Of a stretch of DNA of 64,000 bases, positions 27,701 to 39,700 are shown in pieces (positions within the stretch are counted from its first letter, which is position 1; the number at the start of each line of letters is the position of its first letter). Origin of the DNA: Gambelia wislizenii. Its lineage: Eukaryota; Chordata; Lepidosauria; Squamata; Crotaphytidae. The stretch is from NCBI GenBank assembly GCA_030847615.1, contig JAUMIR010000001.1:31743501-31807500 (forward strand), read 5' to 3'. Below the pieces are notes generated by a model. It saw nothing but the letters and a program-made list of their open reading frames with translations. It was not told the DNA's origin and ran no database searches. The translations under genes were made by a program, and so were the position numbers.

Positions 27701-30700
27701 CATTGGTTTTCTTGTTTTAAAAATTGGATAAAAAGACAAAATCATCTGCTATGTCTTGAAATATGGAGTAACACACACACACACGGCAAAAATGAAAAGG
27801 TTTGGATCAGACTTCCTGAAAGACACTAAAAAATATCCCCACACTTTTACAGGACACAATAAATTTGCAAAACAGAGATGAGACAGGGAAGTTATTCAGC
27901 CATCCTCTAGGTATAACCATCCAATTTAAATGTGATGTTGGCTAGAGGAAAGTCTAAACAGCCATCATCTTGTGCAAATCTTTGTTTATATTTATTTATT
28001 TATTCATTATTTTATTTTATTTATATCCTGCCTTTTCCCCAGAATGCAACCCAAAGTGGCTCACAAAAAGTCATATAAAATACACTTTAAAATGATTAAA
28101 AAACATCACAATATAAAACATTTTAAATTATGTAAAAACATATAAAAGTTAAAAGATAAAAATATACCCCAATAAAAAGCCTCTGTAAGCACAACTATGT
28201 ATTAAAATCCTACTTGGATAAAACCATCTTTGCCTGCTCACAAAAGGAAAGCAGGGAGGGGGCCAGCTTAGCCTCCCATGGAAGGGAGTTCCAGAGGGTG
28301 GGACCAGCCACTGAGAAGGCTCTCTTGTATCCTCACCAAGTGAGCCTGTGATGGTGGGGGGACCATAAGAAAGCCTTCCCCTGAAGATCTTAGAATCCTT
28401 ACAGGTTTGTATGGGAAGATGCAGTCTTTCAGACAGTCTGGACCCAAGCCATATAGGGCTTTATAGGTCATGACTAACACTTTGAATTGTGCCTGGAAAC
28501 TTAGCAGTAGCCAGAGAAACTGATGTAACAAGGGAGTTATGAGCTCCCCCAGTCAGCATTCTGTTTTTACTATGTGTACTATCTCAGCCAAATGAAGTTG
28601 TTTGCATTCCTATGAACTCTGACCTGAACAATGTACCAGAGGTTTGCTAACACAGCATACAGGACCTGGGCCAGCACTTAAGCCATGGGCAAAACAAATG
28701 AATGTGGAAATTCCCTAATAACAAGTCAATGGAACCAGCCCTTTTCCAGGACATTCTATTCCATTCCCTCTCCCCCTTTTGTTTTCTGCATCATCCCTGA
28801 AACAATCAGTCCCCCACATTCTATTGCTCCTGAGCATGTTCAGTCTTCACTGAGTTGTTTTAGCGTATCCCTCCTTCCCACCCCCCCCATTAAATTCTCT
28901 GACACTGAGTTTTCTATTAGTATATATGTTCCTAATGAATCAGAATTTTTTTCCCCTGAATGAAAAATCCTGCAAAGAGAAAGCAACTGGCACATTTCCT
29001 GGACTCATTAAGTAACACAGAACTGGTGAGGAAGAGACAGATGGGACTGGAGGCCTCCAACGTTTTCTTATCTAAGTTTTCGTAATTGTACATCATTAGC
29101 GGCATCTTAAGCACTCATGTTTTACATCTGCAGAGGATGCTTACCAGCAACTTCCCTCGGCTGAGAATGCCAGTCAAGTGCTTTTTGGCGTCGCTCATTT
29201 TGGGCTCATTTTTTTCCATTAATGGGATGGCGTCCTTAATTTTGGCAAGGTTCTCTTTCAAGCAGAGCTCCAGCAGGGCCTCCGCCACAAGAAGATTCCC
29301 ATAGTCTTCTGCATGACATAGGAAAGGGAAGAAAGAGAAGTCACACACAGTCATGTTCCCATATATAGCAGGCCACAAAGATAAACTCAGAACCCCAGCC
29401 AGGATATAAACATTCTTTTACAAAAGGGAGCTCCAATACTGAGTGCAAAAGTCAGCCATCTAAGAAACCACTAGCTTAGATTGTTCTGCACTGATCATTT
29501 GAAGGTTTTGCAGCTTGCCAATATCACACATACTGGCTTCTATTTTTGCTGTTGCTATCCTGAGCTCATCTGCTCATTAGAAAGAGAAGCACTTGCTTTG
29601 TATTATAAATTTTCTTAGAATATGAGATAGAAAGCTTGTTCCCTCCTAAAAACTGGGGTCTCATCTATATGAGCCTGAAAAAAATGGATTGCTCTGCAGT
29701 AATGTCTTAATGGTTTTATAGCTCCCATAAACTTTGCATGCCCTCTAGTCAAGATGGCAGTACGAGTGAATTACTTGTATTTTTAAATCTGCAGCCACTG
29801 AATTTTTTAAAAAAATCCTATTTCCATGGTGCGCACAAGCAATATTTCGCCTTTACATGCAGACAAAAAAGAAAAAACAACACCTGTTTTATCACCTTAG
29901 CGATCGCTCACTAAGGTGAAAAATCCAACATGGCAGCAGTGAATCGCTTGTCCCAATGAGCAGGAATGCACATTTCCCACAGAGCTTTTAAAAACTCCAG
30001 GAAAAGCCACAAAGACTTTCCTGGCACTGTTTTTGGAGGTTGGTTTTTTCTTTTTTCTTTTTTCTTTTTTTGCTGCCCTCCTTCTTGTCTTCCCAGTGAA
30101 TTCCATCAGGATTATTTTGACCGTTTAGATGACCCCTGTATTAGAATTATTCATATTTTAACATAAATTCCTATCACTCTGGGAACCTAGATGATGGCAA
30201 ATTGTCATTGTTTGGTCTTGGCCATACAAGGAGGAGGGATACAAACAGGTCCGAAAAAGCAGGCATTCGCAATGATAGGACCTGTCTTCATGGTCAACCC
30301 CCCCCCCAAACTCCCATGACCTCTAGCCAGGATGGCGGCCACAAGTGATTTACTCACAATTTTAAATCTGCCACCACCATTTTTTTAAAAAAAAATACAG
30401 TTTACCATGGTGCACACAAGCGATAGTTCATATTTACAAACAAAGAAAGGAAAAAAAGAGTATAAGATTGCCATTTGATCGACTTACCAGACCCTCGCTT
30501 AGCTGAAAATCCAACATGGCAGTTGCATGCACTTTCCCTGTTTGCTAGCCCTGCCCCCACCATCCTCGTCCAGCCAATCAGATTACGCTGCCTGTTCGTA
30601 TCTGTGCGAATGCAAGTGTTCAAACGATCACATGTTTGCATGTTGTACGGAGCTTTTTAAAAAGTCCGGACAAAGCCCCGGACACAATGCACATGGACTT

Positions 30701-33700
30701 TGCAGTAGATTTGGCTACTCCTCTTCCTAATGACTCGTATTTGTGCAAATGTCCATATGAATAGATCGCCTTCTGTTCATATGCTGTTTGTATTATTTTG
30801 ACCATATACTGTAGATAAGACTTTTGGTAGCCGACAGAGGCTGAAATTTGGTTATGTGTCTTCAAGTCAACACCAACGTCTGGTGAACCTAACATAGGTT
30901 TTCTGGGCAAGATTTCTTCAGAGGTTTGCCATTGCCTTCTGCTTAGGCTGAGAGTGTGTGACTTGCCTAATATCACACAAGGGATTTCCATGGCTGAGCA
31001 TACATTTGAACTCTGGTCTCTCAGTTATAATCCAAGGCTGCTGCCGCACACAGCTTGACACTGCTTTAACAATTATGTCTCCATCCTATGTAAGCCTGGG
31101 ATTTGTAGATTCTTGTGCACCAGAACCTTCTGATAAAAAAGGCTAAATGTCTCACAAAACTACAAATCCCAGAATTCTATAGCATTGTGGCATGGCATTT
31201 AAAGCGGTATCAAACTGCATTATTTCTTCAGGGTGGCTGCAGCCTTAGGCACATTTAAACAGGAGTAGTTATTGTACATAATGGGACTTAGTTCTCATTA
31301 AACATGCAAACGATTGCACTGTAAGTTAACTGAACTTAATTCCCATTAAAATCTAGTGAAATCATGACTTATTTGTCTAACTAATTTCAACAAGAAGCAA
31401 GTGCAGCTAACTGGATCTTTATTCTAGCGACATCATACCTAAACTGCTCAGCACATCTTGTAACAGATTAAAAAAAACAAAATAAACTATAATACAAGAT
31501 TATAAAACACAAAATAGAACACTTTAATTATCTGCAACAACCACAGCAATCCATTGTAAATATGATCTGAGATCCATAAACAACATCAGCCATGAGAAAA
31601 ACATTCCTCAAACAAGATGTTTTTCATCCATTTTATGCAAGCTAGTTAAGTAGACAATCCTAGAAAGTAAACAGGGACACTTAGACCCATCAGCAGGGCT
31701 TGATTATCAGTGGATAAATTTGTACAATTGCTCCAGACCATGGCTAGGGAGCCCAGTGCTGAAGAAAAAGGTGCCATTTGCTTCTTCGTCTTTCCAGGTG
31801 CTTCTAAAATCTCCTAATACATCTGTCATTGTGTGCCTTCAACTTGTTTCCTACTTACGGCAACCTTAAGATGAACCTATCACAGGGTTTTCTTGGCAAG
31901 ATTTGTTCAGAGGGGATTCAGCAATTCTTAACCTTTTCTTTACCATGGATCCCTTTTAAATATCTTTTGTTGCTGCAGACCACCAAGAGAGTGCATGTGT
32001 GTGCATACACATATTCATGTGCGTATAATATGAACTCCCCAAGCTGAGCTGACTAGATCTTGTCCTCTCGCTCCTCTCCACACTTTTTGGCCACCAAAGA
32101 CCTCTCTGATGTATCTCCACGACTGTGTGTATGTGTCAAGTGGCGTGAGGAGTTGGGACTTTGTTTGCTGGGTGTGCATATGTGTATGGGCATCAGATGC
32201 AGAGGGATCAACCTTGCTTCTCATTCCTCCACCCCCTGCGCTACTTTGATGTGTACAGGGGGGAGGTTACTGAAGGCAAAGCTGCATGGGCATAATACGC
32301 TCTCTCACTCACAGACATCGAGAGCATGGCTGTCTATGCATGCCAGCCAGCCAGCCAGCCTGCCCGCCCACCAGCCTCTCACTGCTTCCCTTCACCTTTA
32401 ATTCTGAGCACCCCAGCAGCCCGAAAGCCTGTCATTCTGCACAACACAGTTTTTTCACTCCGGTTGGAGAACAGAGTGTGTGGGGGGAGGGAGAGAACAC
32501 ACACTTGTGCAGCACCCAGAAGCCCAGTCCTGCAGCTAAGCATGGCTCCAGAAGACCTTTACGACAACATTGCTCAAAGTTGTATGAAGCAGGAAGCACT
32601 GCCAGCAATTCTGTCCCCACACCTTCCTTCTCTTCTTCCTTTTTTTCCTCCAGCTCCAAGCCTTCTCACCCTTCTACCTGAGGGCTCATCCAAGCAAACA
32701 GAGGGAGGGATTTACTTGGTGGGAGGAATTTGGGGGTAAGAGATATATGCTGGGAGTATTTTTATGACGGATGTTTTTCCATCTATTTTCTTTCTCATAA
32801 CACTTCTTCAAGCCTTGGGGATCCCCTGTGAGGACACTGCGGCCCACTGCAGTCTGTGGAACACAGGTTAAGAACCACTAGTCTATTGTGTGGCTTCTCT
32901 ATTTTCTCTCTACACCACCCCTGCTAGGATGGCTCACCCATGTACTACTAAGGAGAACATTTTTGGAGAAGTGCTCCAGGGGCCTGAAATCGCACTAATC
33001 CAACCTTGAATTTCATTTTCCAGCTAACATTACCAAGAGTGATCATGCAATTTGTAGTCCAAACCACCTGAAGAGTCAGACATTCCTGAGCCCAGATAGA
33101 AAGGAAATTCCAAATGACCATACTGTTGATGGACACATGACACATAATATGCAATACAGTATCTCCCACATATCTGCAGGGGATTGGTTACAGGCCCCCC
33201 GCAGATAATGAAATCCATGGATAATAGCGAACACCCCTCTCCCCTGTCGCCACTGCCACTACCGGAGCCATCCTGGTAGAGGGGAGAAGGGAGGCGAAAT
33301 CTTCCCTCCTTTTCTCCCTTCACCCCCCACCCATCTCCACTGCCACTACTGGAGCCATCCCAGGGGTCAAAGGGAGGTGAGATCTCTTCTTCCCCTCCCT
33401 CTCTTGTCCACCCCACCCCGTCACCATTCACGGATAACTGACTCAGTGGATGGAGAATCAGCAGATATGGGGGTACTACTGTATATTTACCATCTGAATT
33501 CTCAACAAATGTGAAAAACCTTGATCCAAACACCAATATGAATCCTAAGTAAATCTTCATCTTTTTACATAGAATCATAGAATTGCAGAGTTGGAAGAGA
33601 CCACGAGGGCCATCCAGTCCAACCCCCCTGCCACGCAGGAAATCACAATCAAAGCATCCCCGACAGATGGCCATCCAGCCTCTGTTTAAAGACCTCCAAG

Positions 33701-36700
33701 GAAGGAGACCCCACCACGCTCCGAGGGAGTGTGTTCCACTGCCGAACAGCTCTTACTGTCAAAAAGTTCCTCCTCATGTTGAGGTGGAATCTCTGTTCCT
33801 GGAGCTTGCACCCATTGCTCCGTGTTCCAGTCTCTGGAGCAGCAGAAAACAAGCCTGCTCCATCCTCAGCATGACATCCCTTCAAATACTTAAACAGGGC
33901 TATCATATCGCCTCTCAACCGTCTTTTTTCCAGGCTAAACATACCCAGCTCCCTAAGTCTCTCCTCATAAGGCATGGTTTCCAGACCTTTCACCATTTTA
34001 GTTGCCCTTCTCTGGACACGCTCCAATTTGTCAATATCCTTTCTGAACTGTGGTGCCCAGAACTGGACACAGTATTCTAAGTGAGGTCTGACCAAGGCAG
34101 AATAGAGTGGCACTATTACTTCCCTTGATCTAGACACTATACTTCTATTGATACAGCCCAAAATCGCATTGGCCTTTTTAGCTGCCGCATCACACTGTTG
34201 GCTCATGTTCAACTTATGGTCTACTAGGACTCCTAGATCCCTTTCGCACATAGTCTCATTCAGTAGTCTCATGCTGTGATGCTCTGGAGGTCCCCTACAT
34301 GCATGCACACGAGAATTCCAGGGTTAATCTAAAACTCGCCACCACCATCCATTGACTATAACCCTTTCTGTGTAACCCAATGGGAAGTTACAGGGTTCAA
34401 TTTGTGTTCCCACTCTGACTCTATAGAGCTTCACCTCCCTGCAGCCCTGTGGAAGGAACACCAACCAAGGTGCATGAAAAGAAGTGTGTAAAAAGGAGAG
34501 ATTTAAAGGGAATTTATTCTAAGCAGAAATTACATAGCAAGAAAATGTGTCTCTTCCATGAAAGGTTCTTTCCTTCCATGTACATCTAGAAGTTACAGGT
34601 AACAGGTAAGTCTGGTCATTCCAGCCAATGCTTACTTCTGAGGAAATGTATATAGGACTGGACTCCAAAGCTTATAGCCTTAGCAGTATCACTTCTGCTC
34701 AGATTCCAGAGAAGAAGCCATGTTAGATTAAAGTCAAGCATGGAAGCAGCAAATGGTGCAGCCCTAGAAACATCTGTATTCCTTCACATGATTAAATGCT
34801 TTCACCCTAAGAAAAAATCACTACAAGCACCATAGAAAAAAATAACGAAACCTAGCTTTCTAGTTGATGGGATAGCATTTTATTACAAGGAAGGCTGTTG
34901 TATCAAAATGTGGGAGTAGTCAAGCATGGGTTTTTCACCACCTGCCTGAAATGGTACAGTCCTTCCAGAAGTGCTGCTTCTGCATATCTGAACTGCTCCC
35001 CCAGGCTGTAGCACCAAGAAACCAAGGAATGTTGCAATGCTGTTAAGGTGCTCTCCAAATCAAACAGTTTGCATAGGCAGCAATTGTGTCTCATCAGCTG
35101 CACAGGCAACAGTCAGATGTAATAATATTTCAGCTTTGAGCTACTGCACAGACAAAATCTATAAATAGGACCAGGAAGGAAGAGTAAATACATTCTCTTA
35201 AAGAAGTAATTCTGCTCCAATCGTATGTGTGTGTGTGTCTTCAAGTTGCCTGTTGCCTTATTCCCTTCTTAGGCAAGGAATACTCAAAGGTAGTTTTGCC
35301 AGTACCTTCTTCTGAAATATAGCCTATAACACTTGGCATTTGTTAGTGGTCTCCCATCCAATTACTAACCAGGGCTCACCCTGCTTAGCTTCCAAGATCA
35401 AAGAGGAGCTGGTGCTTTTATGGTATTTAGGCAATTTCCAATAGGATTGCCTGAATAAATTCAAAGTGATTGCTTGCAAACATTGCTTGCAAACATCTCT
35501 AGCCTGCAAGAGATATTCATGCACATGGAAAGGGCAGGTCCAACTTTAGTGATGTGATTTTTTTCCCCTTTTTTCTTTTTTTGACTATAGCAATTATAGC
35601 AACAGTCAATGCCCATGCTAATTCTGGGAGCTGCAATAAACAAACAAACAAAAAAACACACCCAAAAGTTACTTTCCCAAGCTGTGATGGCATATCTGTC
35701 AAATTACCCTTGAACACTTGAACTGCTGCTTCGTGCACATCTGCCAAGAGCTGCTGGGTCTGTGTGAAGCTGCCCCATGTTCTGGGCCAATGAACTTCAG
35801 GCTACAGATTTCCTCATGAAGCACCTTCAGATCCCAAACTGGTCTGTCCACCCAGGCTGACCATTAGGTCCTTCTGGGTAGGAAGACACATAAAGGGTTT
35901 CCTGTGAGCTCTGTCCCTGTCCCTTTGCTTATCTTTCAGCTCTTGAACCTGCATCTTATTCCTGATTCACCTTAGACCAGTGCCCACTGCCCAACCCTGA
36001 TGACCCTTGGAGTGCATGCAGGGGTCATCATGACTGAGACATAGGGCACGTCTATACAAGGCTATAAAATGTGGATTGATGAGCACTAATGCCAATTCAC
36101 AGCAGCTTTCATTTGTCTCAATGATTTTTTGGCAAGACCGCAGGTAAGTGAAGATATCTGTGTTCATTGTTCAAATGGGCATGTCTGTGAATCAAGATGG
36201 TGGGCACGAGCGAATTACATGCATTTTTATTCCTACCAGCTGCTGCTGCTGAACAATATTTTTTTAAAAGCATATCCAAGGTGCAGTAGTGTGATATTTC
36301 ACTTAAATAAATGGGGGGGGGGGAGAAAGAAAAAAAGGACTGTTTCGTTGCCTCAGTGCACAATCGCTACAGTGAAAATCCAACATGCCGGTTCGGGGCG
36401 CTTGCCTTGACAGCAAGTTTCACTTGACTATAATTGATTATAGTCCATTTCTGCCAGAAGTTGTCTACAGAATCACACTGGAGGACCTACAAAGTCCTAG
36501 AGAGAACATATTCATCAAATCCGCGCATAATCAAATCAGTGAATGCTTAACCCACAAATGTGGAGGGATGGGTGTACTCACATCTGAGTGACAGTGATAC
36601 AGAATCCTTTTCTTCACTGCTAAGAAAAGGAGGGAAATAATTATCTGCATTAGGATCTCTGGAGAGGGAGCTATCTTCCTACTCCCTTCCCCAAGGATCC

Positions 36701-39700
36701 CAATTGGGACTGCTCTTTCCACAGTGTTATTAGCAGGGGAAGAATGCCCTTACTTTCCACCTCAGGTAAAAGTGAGCAGGGTACCCCTTCTTTTGGAGTA
36801 TGCAAAGAGTAGTCACTGGCCCTATGCAGCCCAGCTGGCTTTAAAAGCCAGCACTAGGCCAGTGAAATGGGCCCAGGGCCCAACTGGGAGATAACACAGG
36901 TGGTGTGTGATTCAGGAGTTTTTGCCATTCATTGAGAATCTTCTAAAATCCTCATCCCCACATTCTGGCTCTGTTATAGCTTCTGACTCCTTTTCAAAGG
37001 GAATCAAACAGGAAGAGCCCAACTTGGAAGACAAGAGTATGATGTAGTGGTTAGAGTTCCAAACGAAGAGCCTTATTGCATTACACTGCTATAGCACTAT
37101 TATTCCACTGTAACTGCTATTGGCAGCCTCCTGTGGAATTCTGGGATTTTCAGTTTAGTAAGGCCTAAGAGCTCTCTGGCTAGAATGCTAAAATGCCCCT
37201 CCCTAAACTGCAAATCCCAGGATTCCTCAGGAGGCAGCCATAGAAGAAAAAGTGGAATAATAGCGTTATAACCATGTAGTGTGTGATAAGGCTCTAAGCC
37301 TGGGGAAACCCTGGTTCAAATCCCTGCTTAGTCATGAACCTCCCACTCTATCAGCCAAACTTCCCACACAGGGTTGCTGTGAGGATAAAAAAAGTGGGGA
37401 GAGAATTGTGCAAGCTGTCCTGAGCTCCTTGAATGAAGGGTAGGATTTAAAAAGTAATATTTTTTAAAAGATGCACCACAGGGAGATTCTTATAATGGTT
37501 AAAAGTGTTAGACTGAGACTTGGGACATCTGAACTCTAGTCCTCACTGAACCATGAAACTGCTTGACCATGGACCAGTCTGTTTCTCTTTGCCTGACCTA
37601 TCTCACAGAGTTATTGTAAGGATGAAATGAGGAGGAGGAGAATCATGTATTCCCCTTTCAGCATATCTCGAGAAGCAGAATCATAGAATCAGAGAGTTGG
37701 ATGAGACCACAAGGGTCATCCAGTCCAACCCCTGCCATGCAGGAATACACAATCAAATCATTCCTGACAGATAGCTAGCCAGCCTCTGTTTAAAAACCTC
37801 CAAAGAAGGAGACTCCACCACACTCCAAGGCAGTGTATTCCACTTCCAAACAGCTCTTACTGTCAGGAAGTTCTTCCTAATGTTTAGGTGAAATCACTTT
37901 TCCTGTAGTTTGAACCCATTGCTCTGTGTCCTAGTCTCTGGAGCAGCAGAAAACAAGCTTGCTCCATCCTCAGTATGGCCACCCTTCAAATATTTAAACA
38001 TGGCTATCATGTCACATCTCAACCTTCTCTTCTCTGGACTAAACATGCCCAGCTCCCTAAGCCACTCCTCGTAGGGCATAGTTCCAGACCTCCCACCATT
38101 TTGATTGCCCTCGTCTGGAGACGTTCTAGTTTGTCCATATCTTTCCTGAATTGTGGTGCCCAGAACTGGACACAGTATTCCAGATGAGCTCTGACCAAAG
38201 CAGAATAGAGTGGCACTATTACTTCCCTTGCTCTATACACTATACTCCTATTGATACAGCCTAGAATCACATTGACTTTTTTAGCTGCCACATCACACTG
38301 CTGATTCATGTTCAGCTTGTGGTCCACTAAGACTCCTAGATCCTTTTCGCATGTAGTGCCATCAAGACAGTTGTCACCCATCCTATATCAGTCCATTTCA
38401 TTTTTAGTGCCCAAGTGTAATATCCTACACTTCTCCCTAATGAAATTCATTTTGTTAGTTCTGGCCCAGCTTTCTAATCTTTTCAGGTCATTTTGGATTC
38501 TGATCCTCTCCTCTGGGGTATTAGCTACCCCTCCTAATTTGGAACATAAATAATAAAATGAATAATGAATGACAACATGTTTCCAGTTTGTGAGCACCAG
38601 CCTGATGTTTGCCTGTGCATCACCCTCTCCCCTCCCCTCCATTTTCTTGTCTTTTCAACTCTTTGGTGCTGCTCTTCTTTTCTTTCTGCTCATTTTTCAA
38701 CTCCAGCCTTCACAGCAACCACAGCTGCATGCAAGACAGAGACTGAGAGGAAAACATGTGCCGGTACATGTGTGTGTGGAGAATGTGCACATATAACTCC
38801 TGGGTGGGGCTCATTAGCCAATTTAAAATTGGCACTACAACCCCTCCAGAGAAATAATATGGCTTCCTGACCCTGGTTTGAGGCAGATATTTTAGAAGGA
38901 AAAAAATTAGCGCCTGGTGAGTAATTTATTTTCCACTTTCTTGTACCAGATGGTTATTTTTTACTGAAAAGTTTTCTCTTTAAGATTGAAATTATAATCT
39001 GGTTTAAGAGGAACATAACTATATGATGTATCCAAAAGCTAGAGAAGACAGACCATATAAATTCTCGTTTCTGCTCCCTCTCCCCTTTTCTTCCTCACTA
39101 GTGCTAATTGTACAGGCAAATTTTATTTAATAGGATGTGAAAAACATGAGTCATCTCCACACACTCTCTAATCACCTCCCTTTGGAGACCAACAAATTTG
39201 GTCTCTGAAGAGAAGAGACGAATGCCTAATGTTTAAAAATACTCACACTTCCTGAACTAACCTATCAAAAGCCTACAGATTTTAACATATGATAACAACT
39301 GGTTTAACAGTCATGATTTTCCACAAAGAGCACTAAGAATTGTGTTTACTAAAGAAAGGTGTGAATAGTTTTTTAAAAATAAATAGAATAATATTTTTGT
39401 GAGAACATCAAAAATTATGCCTTCAGTCCCAGGATTTCTTAGCTAGACAGATTTGAAATTCATTTACACTGGCAGTAAAGAGATAACAGTAGCATACAGC
39501 AATCAATAGTTTACTTTCCTTGGGGAATGTAAAAACAGATCTGAAACTGATACTAGTGGGTGGTGTATTTATTTGGTATACTGTACTCATATCTCACCTG
39601 TGTTCCAATGAACTCAGGGCACCATATAGGGTTCTGCTATCCTCACAACAACCCTGTGAAGTAGGTCTGACACACAGCTATCCTGTAGCTGCCTCTGAAA

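Larger units (their letters stand above)
26758..29144 (-). other. TTC7A intron 2
   Basis: Contains two minus-strand LINE 3-prime ends, one clear L2 (28010-28555) and one L2-like (27010-27500). The remainder is not recognised. Confidence 0.7.

Noticed and set aside
32286..32739. Frames of 131 and 137 codons around 32.3-32.7 kb
   Set aside because: Low-complexity Ser/Pro/Ala composition inside a hAT-like region, no splice sites and no family resemblance.
35690..36000. Exon-like stretch on the minus strand reading [19 protein letters not shown] before ggtaat
   Set aside because: The donor-like end is plausible, but the upstream frame has stops, no good acceptor is seen and it matches nothing in TTC7A. 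Left unassigned.
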